This document shows, one piece after another, positions 56,866 through 64,000 of a stretch of DNA of 64,000 nucleotides. The translations under genes were made by a program, and so were the position numbers. The stretch's first letter is position 1. Every line of letters begins with the position of its first letter. The stretch is from Parietaria judaica. Taxonomy: Eukaryota; Streptophyta; Magnoliopsida; Rosales; Urticaceae. The stretch is from the NCBI GenBank assembly GCA_954871525.1, contig OX940861.1, positions 12,508,842-12,572,841 on the forward strand, given 5' to 3'. The notes below the pieces were generated by a model, which did no database searches, had not been told where the DNA came from, and saw nothing but the letters and a program-made list of their open reading frames with translations.

Positions 56866-57370
56866 TTTTAGGGTTATTAGCGGTATACGTACTTAAATTT
56901 TTTGGAAATAGACGGTAGAGAGTTAATTTTAAAAAATTATGATAAAAGTACTTATATTTATCTTTTTTTGGCAGATCGATAGTCCTCATCCACCTTTATG
57001 TTATTTATTTTTTATTATTTTTATCATTGATGACATCAACAACAAGTAAACTCAAACGATCAAACCTACAAACACAAAATAAATCTTGATGTAAACACAT
57101 AATCTTGGAACATTAATAACACATATTCTTATTTTCCTTCTCACTTTTTTCTCTCGAATTCTTAGTTCAACTCATCAACAACATTGCGATTTGCGTTGTT
57201 AACGTTATCACTGAGTCAAAAAAAAAACTAACTGAAAGGTGGATGAGGGTCTACGGTTCTGACAAAAAAAAGGTAAACTTAAATATTTTTGTCAATTTTT
57301 TTTTTAAATTAGCTCTATGCTGCCCAATTTTTGAATAATTTGGTACTTTTGCCGCTAATAATTCTTTTTA
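56866..57370. mobile_element. MULE-like MITE
   Basis: Left end GGGTTATTAGCGGTATACGT; right end read inward ATTATTAGCGGCAAAAGTAC. Inner blocks also pair (CCTCATCCACCTTTATG at 56985 and AAAGGTGGATGAGGGTC at 57236). It has no coding sequence. Confidence 0.7.
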
Positions 57371-58926
57371 AATACCATTTTGAAATCCTAATTTTTTTTT
57401 TTTTATGATACTATTAATTCTTTGAATTATTGTTCGTATCAATTTATTTCGAACCTATAACTTTGAGTTAATTTGTTTTTTAATTTTCTGTACTAATTTA
57501 CCATCTTAATTTTAAATATGTATTAAAATAAAATAATATCGCTTTTTCCATTAATTTGATTCGAGCCATGGCTTGACCTAAAAAAAAAATGAGACGTTCA
57601 GAAATGAAGTCAAACAAGTTATTACATAAATGTGTACTTAAAAACATACATCTAATCTCAAGAGAATCGAAAAGGACATTTTGAGAGAAATTATAATCAA
57701 CATTTCCGAAGAAAACTACCCCACAACAAAAATTAAATCAATTAATTAACAAAAAAATACTTCTGGGGACACTGTGTGTCATTTTTCAATGCCATGATTT
57801 ACCACCAATGACAAACAGCTAATCACTCCAAATTAGACTGGACTTTCCTATCCAGATCTGTATTTTATTATCACTAATAATGTTAATTATAAGATGATAT
57901 ATCAGTTTACCAGAGGATAAGCACAAACACAACCTGATGAACTAGTAATTTAATTAGTTAATCTCAGGTAATCCAAGATTGGAGATGGAATTTTCTCAGA
58001 TATCACTGAGAAACCAGCAATATTGTAAAAAAGATTCCCTAAGATGGTGAACCAAGCTCCTTTGCGAGGTCTATGCTTGTAGGCATTAATAAATTCCAAG
58101 CAATTTTTCAAGTTCTGTAAAGCCGTTTTTTGAAGACGAGTTGAGATTATTATATTTGTAATAGGACACTCCGAGAAAGAAAGAAAAAAATAAAAATAAA
58201 TGAAGATCTAAGGGTCAATAAAAAATAACAGTATTAAAATACACCAAATACTAAATGGTAAAAACCGAATACAACGAAGAAAACCTAAATACCTATGTAT
58301 CATTCACATGCGGAATTCAATTTTTAAAAATAATCGATGCCGCAAACTGCATATATATTCTGCATATGACGAGTCTTGTGTTTTTTTTCTTTATTATTAT
58401 TATTATACAAAATTACCAAAATACGGTATTCAAACTATTATTAATACCGCACCAATAAATTTCCGAACTTGCACATATACCACTATTTTTATTACATAAT
58501 ACAAACAGCCCAATCTAGTCTAGATTATTGGTTTATTTTTAGCTGATCTTTTGTTCCATATTTAGAACTTTTGAAGTGTAATCTACAATTTCCCAATAAT
58601 GGTTATAAGTGAAGAGTCAATCTTTCAAAGCAATAATGCAAGAGGGCATTTTCAATCATTCAGATTTCAGACACTCAAATAAATAAACGAAAAATTAGAA
58701 TGGGAATTAGCCCACATGAAAAAATTTCTAGTTATATTATGAGTAAATTATTAATTACACAATAATACTACTACATCTGAAAATCAACGTTTTCAATTAC
58801 ACTAACAAAAAAGGCAGAGATAATACCACAAGCTTTGATTATAGATAATAAGATCATGATAAAGAAAACTAACTTCAGAAATAGGCCTCCATAATCTTAC
58901 ACCATCTTCTTCTTGTGCCCAGATCC
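57371..58926. other. AT-rich intergenic DNA and 3' flank of the ARM-repeat gene
   Basis: No gene recognised. The bases just below 58927 should hold the 3' UTR of the minus-strand ARM-repeat gene. Confidence 0.55.
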
Positions 58927-60628
58927 TCAAAAGGGCAAGCTTTTCGAGGTCGAACTCGCCGTGAGCGACTTGAAGTGGAACGGAACGAGATCCTGCGGCA
59001 AATTCGCCCGCTTCACAATCTTCCTCATGTTGTTCTGCAAACTCTGCTGGACCAGCTGCTTCACTGCTTTCTTCTCCTCGCTCATCATCTCGTCTTCCTC
59101 TTCCAAACACGCCTGATTGTTCATGCTCGGGTTCATCATGGCCGACGATGAAGTCCCGCAAATGGGCGCAGAAACCGCAGCGCCCAGATTCCCTCCGTAA
59201 CTCTCGGAAACTTGCTTCCCTTTGTCGACTCTGAGGCACTCCAATATTCTCGAAGCCCTCTTCTGCGCCAAAGTGCTTCCCAAGAGTGTCAGCTCGAGCA
59301 AAGCAGAGACAATCCCCGCGTCAATCATCGCGTGTCTGTCTCCGTACGCCTTGTGCGCCATTACCATCAGAACGTATGAAGCTTTCTCTTGGCACCCCGG
59401 CGAGTCGTTCCAGTTCAAAACGTCAACCAATATGGTGAACGATTCCCTTACAGCGGTAATTGCTTTCCGACCCTCGGGGGTCGATACCACATTGCCCAGG
59501 ATCGACAGCGTTCGCTCGCTCACCTCCATGTCGCCCAAAGCGTTTAGCATCAACGGGATCAAGTCAGTCTCCAAAATGAAGGAGATGTTCGACGGCAGAA
59601 TTGAGAGATTGTACAGAGCTCTCAGGGCGTCTTGCTTGGCTTGTGAGCTACAAGTTTTTTCCGAATCCTTGAGGGTTTTAACCAAGAAAGGTATAGCCCC
59701 CGAAGATCCGATTATCGGCTTGTTCGAGTCCAGAGCACTCAAACCCAAGAAATTTGCGACAATAGCTTCGGAAACCAACGGGTTTAGAGTGCTCGGCGAG
59801 TCTATAAGCGTGAGCATTTTGTGAACTGCACCTGCTTTAACAATGGCTCCTTTGTTCCTGAAGAAATGGAAGCATAAACAATGAGACAAATTGCTTGTAT
59901 ATCAGCTCAAGCTAAGCAAAAATGGCATCTAAAGCGATTGAGAAAACATGGTATCAAACAAAATCGATACCAAAACCAAGAATGTAGACAAACGAGAGGC
60001 AAAAATGGAAAGAGAGGTCTCACAGATCGTTGCCGATGGCGAGATTGAGCAGAGCGTAGAGCGCGGCGACGTGAGTATCATCGTCGTCGCCGGTGTAATC
60101 GAGCATTCCGACGAGAGGAGGAATGGCTCCGAGCATGGAGAGAGTCCCCCGGGCCTCCGAATCTTCCTTCGCAAGCAACCTGGCCTCTCTCGCCGCCTCT
60201 CTCCTCTGCTCACCGTCCGTCTGCAGAAGCCTCACCACCCGCTTCAGCCTCTCCAGCGCCTCCACCTTCCTCCTCGTCGCCGCCGCGTCGGCCTCGCTCT
60301 CCGACCACTCCGCCAGGTTCAGCAGATCCACCAGCTTCTCCGACTTCCCATTCTCCTTCGCTTTACCCTTCTCCTTCACCTTCACCTTCACCTTCACCTT
60401 CACCTCCTCCGTAGCATCTCTCTCCCTCGCGATCGGAGCGTCGTCATTTTTCGGGTTGTGGCGGTGACCGTACCGGGAGCTCGCGCCGCAGCTAACGGCG
60501 TCGACGATCTTCCGCCGGAAAGTCGCGCCGGAGAAAGACGAGAAGAGCCGGAAATGGTTGGTCGCCGGAGCCGCGGCGTGGTGATCGAGGATGAGAGATC
60601 CGACGTTGTTCCGATGACATTTGGCCAT
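58927..60628 (-). CDS. Armadillo-repeat protein (PUB-like class without U-box)
   Basis: Two exons, 60628-60024 and 59857-58927, joined across a GT-AG intron of 166 bp; 511 aa. The start is MAKCHRNNVGSLILDHHAAA. Residues 1-110 are low in complexity and include a (KV) run (EEVKVKVKVKVKEKGKAK). From about residue 115 come ARM-type repeats (ERLKRVVRLLQTDGEQRREA, LGAIPPLVGMLDY, HVAALYALLNLAIGND, AGAVHKMLTLID, SSGAIPFLVKTLKDSEK, DALRALYNLSILPSNISFIL). A C-terminal tail contains EEEDEMMSEEKKAVKQLVQQ and SLQNNMRKIVKRANLPQDL. Proteins of this architecture are common in plants; some relatives have a U-box and act as E3 ligases, but no U-box is visible here. The role is unknown, with protein-protein interaction the only safe inference. 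Confidence 0.9.
60376..60411 (-). repeat. TTCACC hexanucleotide repeat in coding sequence
   Basis: Consecutive hexamers encode the Lys-Val run in the N-terminal part of the ARM-repeat protein. Copy-number changes keep the frame. Confidence 0.85.
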
Positions 60629-60717
60629 TTCCGGCCCCTACATTGCCCGGAGAAATCTCTGGAGCGATCGGAAACCCCTTGGTCTTCGATACAACACAAT
60701 GCTGTTAGTTATATATC

Positions 60718-60749
<32 letters not shown>

Positions 60750-61012
60750 AGGAAAGAAGAACAATCTGTAGTCAGAGAGAGAGAGAGAGAGAGACTCGTT
60801 AGGGTTTTTGGATTCTTGCTGTATTTATTGCTTATTTATAGCTCACTCAGAGAGAGAGACTTTAGAGAAGAAGAAGAAGACTCGCTCAGATTACAATACA
60901 GGACATGTGTTAATGTTATATACTCTTTCAATTTTTGCTACTTATTATTTTTTATAAACAAAATAATAATAAAACAAATTACTATACTATAAAAAAAAAA
61001 AAAAAAAGAATT
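60629..61012. promoter_or_regulatory. 5' flank of the ARM-repeat gene
   Basis: Contains (TA)n-(CA)n at 60717-60746 and a GA-type run at 60774-60794 (AGAGAGAG on the plus strand, CTCTCT on the minus strand), typical of plant core promoters and 5' UTRs. The transcription start is not determined. A poly-A run closes the region at about 60990-61006. Confidence 0.45.
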
Positions 61013-61480
61013 TTAGCAATTGGCGAAAATGCCCTCTACCTTCGTTTATGGGTGCACCTTTGCACTTGAACTTTAATTTTGATCAATATAATGATTTTTC
61101 CTTAAAAAAGTATCGCTAATATGAATAAATAAAATATTAAATTGTGCACATTATTACATGATTTCATAAGAATTTTGATGTCTCTAATTGTTATTTATTT
61201 TCTCTAGTTTTATGAAAATTTAACCTTTAAAGTGTATGAATATTTTAAAGTAATTATATAATCTATTATATTAATATTGTTCAATAATAAGTCAATAAAA
61301 AATAAAATAAATTATGTGGTATGCATAAATTGAGATTTTATTATTATTTTAACTCATGAGAATGTGTTATTTATAATTATAATAAGGGACGTTATCTCTA
61401 AAAAGTGAAACGGGCAAAAGACAACAACGTGCTAATTTTAGGGGCATTATTGCCAATTGCTAGATGCATGAGTTACTTTT
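61013..61480. mobile_element. MULE-like MITE
   Basis: Left end TAGCAATTGGCGAAAATGCCC and right end, read inward, TAGCAATTGGCAATAATGCCC. Interior AT-rich, no protein. Confidence 0.7.
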
Positions 61481-64000
61481 TTAATGCCATAACCCCAAAT
61501 GAAAAATCAAGTATTATTAATTTTTATTTATATATTTGCAATTTGAAGAATAAACGTGGTTAAGAGAAAATGAAAAGAATTTATAAACTATGAGTCTCAT
61601 TATTTAGAAATGAATTTTCTAATAAAACATCCACCTAATAATTTCCTTTTGGAAATCACACATCAACGTCACAAAACAAAACAAAAGCAAGCATGTTATG
61701 AGGAAATAATTCTAATATTCTTATTTATTTTTGCCAAGCATGTGTATGGTTCCTATTCTAGTAAAACCACAAAATATAAACTGAAACCGTTAAGCTAAAC
61801 TATCTATTTTCTAATTAATTTTTTCACATTTACTTAATATTTAAAAATAATAATAAATAATCTCAGAATTAAAGTTTTATTTTTTTATTTTTTATCGAAG
61901 AATGAGAATCTAGAGAGAGAAAGGAGCTTGGAAGACAAGCCACGTCCTCTAATAATTTCCCTGCACACTGAACTGAACAGAGAGAATTATGCTTCTCTAC
62001 ATCTCACGTACACCGTGTTACCGTGAGGTCCTCTCCACAGTGATCCAGCTAATGCGTCCACAGATGAAGCTTCTCGTGTGGGTCCGCGAGTGGGCCACGT
62101 GGGGTTTGTCATTGGAGAGTGTACGGTAAGCTTCGTGGACGAGAGCGTACGCTGCACGTGAGATTTTGTTTGAAAGTGCGTGCTTAGCAAATGCTTTTTT
62201 ATTTTATTTTTCCAATAAATAAAAAATTAAATTCTCAAATATCGATGAGATTCGCTTATGGGAAAGTCTAGGCCCAAATCAAAGTAGGGTCCAAAAAGTT
62301 GACTTTTGGAGTAAATAAGTTGGAACTTGAGATTTAGGCCTAGTGTTTCACACCATAGAGCCCATACCAATGTGTCTCTCAAAATAAATTCACTTATATA
62401 TTTCTTTTAAAAATATAAATTCACTTTTATTATTTTAAGAATAATTGGCAATAATGTCTCGTTAACTTTATAAATACTACTTCATCTGCCTTCCAAATTT
62501 TAATTTTCCACAAGTTCAAAATACCAATAAAAAATGTATTAATATGCGGAAATACATAATGTATTTCCATCACTTATTTGATGAACATTAGTATATTAAA
62601 CTGTCGGAGTGTAACAAAGCGATTAACGAGTCCGATATTTTAATAAATATTGGAATACAAACAATATAATAGGAGACAAAATTATAATAGAATAAAATAA
62701 ACTCAAATAATTAATGTTATATCAACACACGAATAACCGATTTTATTATTTTATAACGTGTAACAACGATATGCTACTTTTGTAAGAATAGAAGACATTA
62801 TGGTTTAAAAAAAATAACGGGAAAAAATGTGTAGAGTTCGGAACACTTATGTATATAAACTAAAACAGTATTTTATTACAATAACTAGTTAATCTCTAAT
62901 TTTTAAAGATCATTTTTTTTTCTTGTGAGTATAATACATTTGTTAAGAAATTTTAGTTTTATTTATCTTATATCATATATGTACACACAATTCACTTAAG
63001 ATTTATGATGGATTTTGTTGTTGTTACACTTTACATTATTAGTTTGACTTTGGTTCATTATTAATGAATGATTAATAGAATATTCACATTGGATTTCCCA
63101 ATGTCAAAATCATAACATTCTTATGACTATAAACTTATAAATTATCATTATTTATTATCATTTTTTTCTTCTAAGGTTGTGATGTTTATTTATTTAAATA
63201 ATCGTTGAAGCGCCCAACGTGTTGATATTTGTTGTTTTGTTGGTTTTGAATTATCAAATCACATGTCAGTGTGAAATGTAAGAAAACATATGAATAAAAT
63301 AAAGAGAAGGAATCTTGTATTTGTAACGTTATTTGGAAAAAAAAATGTTAAGAACATATGATAAAAAAAATCGAAATGTGGAACAGATGCTGATCAAATT
63401 TTTGAAATAAGAGAGAGAGAGAGAGAGAGAGAGATGATAAAAAACAGTGCATACATATTATTTTGTAAACTAAAATTATTTTTTCTCATGAGAGACTTTT
63501 TTGTTGTTGTTGTTGAAAGAAATTAAATAAATTTCCAAACATGTACACTTGCTCTAAAAAAGATCTAAAAACACAATGAACCCAAGTAAATTAATAAGCC
63601 ATTGATTTACTTTGTCACACCAAGTCACCAACCAACAACCAAACAGAAAATATATTGACATTAATTACTTTATGCATCTAAATCTAAATGTTTGGCCCAT
63701 TCAGGGATTACGAAAAATATACAATGACTATACTAGATTCACTTTATGACGTCATCAAATGATTTAATGTAAAAGAGAAGTAAAATAATAACTGTAAATA
63801 TATCAAATTCAAAGCTCGTGATTAACAAATAAAAAGTAAAAACTAGATAAAATAAAATGTGAAAAAAATCGTTTCAATTCTGACCCTGTCTAATTTTACA
63901 TTTGCATTTTATTTCACTTTATAGCCTTTACAATCATACAATAAATACGATAAAAGAAAAAATTATTTGTTGTTTCATAAAGTAATAACAAATAATATTT
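61481..64000. other. AT-rich intergenic DNA
   Basis: No gene recognised. A GC-richer block at 61930-62180 contains a CCACGTGG G-box and several GTAC/CACGTG cores, and could be a promoter or an old transposon piece. A GA repeat lies at about 63410-63435. A fragment at 62440 (AATTGGCAATAATGTC) resembles one end of the MITE at 61013. Confidence 0.5.

Noticed and set aside
59948..60802. Plus-strand frame of 284 codons opposite the ARM-repeat gene
   Set aside because: Arg/Leu-rich shadow of the minus-strand gene; the minus-strand reading has clear ARM repeats and a matching splice junction.

Overview
This is a 64 kb window of a eudicot nuclear genome. The evidence is four spliced, clearly plant-type genes with GT-AG introns, AT-rich intergenic DNA, and a dense set of plant transposons (Ty3/Gypsy of a Tat-like type, MULE and hAT MITEs, a SINE, and probable Helitron ends). 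I cannot name the species.

Host genes. (1) PDS5C-like cohesin cofactor, minus strand, 23378 to 17953, 14 coding exons, about 901 aa. (2) DPH2, diphthamide synthesis, plus strand, 44253-47002, 10 exons, 490 aa. (3) SDF2-like ER MIR-domain protein, plus strand, 48222-50405, 6 exons, 216 aa, with an exact ERSE-I type element upstream. (4) An armadillo-repeat protein of the PUB-like class without a U-box, minus strand, 60628-58927, 2 exons, 511 aa. All four have open frames across the inferred splice junctions.

Transposon region. Element 1 (6788-15035, target duplication TTATC) is a decayed Ty3/Gypsy element. Its gag and protease are broken, it has no reverse transcriptase or integrase, and it carries an antisense gene downstream. 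Its gag is split by a solo LTR (7873-9508, duplication GCGTC) whose interior has expanded into a GC-rich minisatellite. Another solo LTR lies at 15139-15867 (duplication ATTCC). Element 2 (30688-39808, duplication AAAGT, LTRs nearly identical) is a young element in reverse orientation with no gag or pol. Instead it carries two gene-like cargoes that converge tail to tail: a three-exon gene of the PF04195-like 'putative gypsy type transposon' kind, antisense to the element, and a captured SKIP14-like F-box gene, sense to the element. Two minisatellites separate them. The expected primer-binding site of element 2 is replaced by a 16-bp copy of the DNA outside its other LTR.

Element 2 sits in an array of about 190-bp repeats (28.0-30.7 kb, resuming at 39.8 kb). 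A hAT MITE (28739-29323) and a solo LTR (29583-30320) are inserted in the same array, each with a perfect target duplication. Other elements include a 1.27-kb near-perfect foldback (25363-26630), a Pack-MULE-like element with a fragment of a membrane steroid-binding protein gene (26793-27852), two copies of an 800-bp MULE MITE (40780-41579 and 51906-52704), several smaller MITEs, and two SINE copies.

The best candidate for a little-described system is element 2: a non-autonomous LTR retrotransposon that has replaced gag-pol with an antisense, intron-bearing regulatory-type gene and a captured F-box gene.
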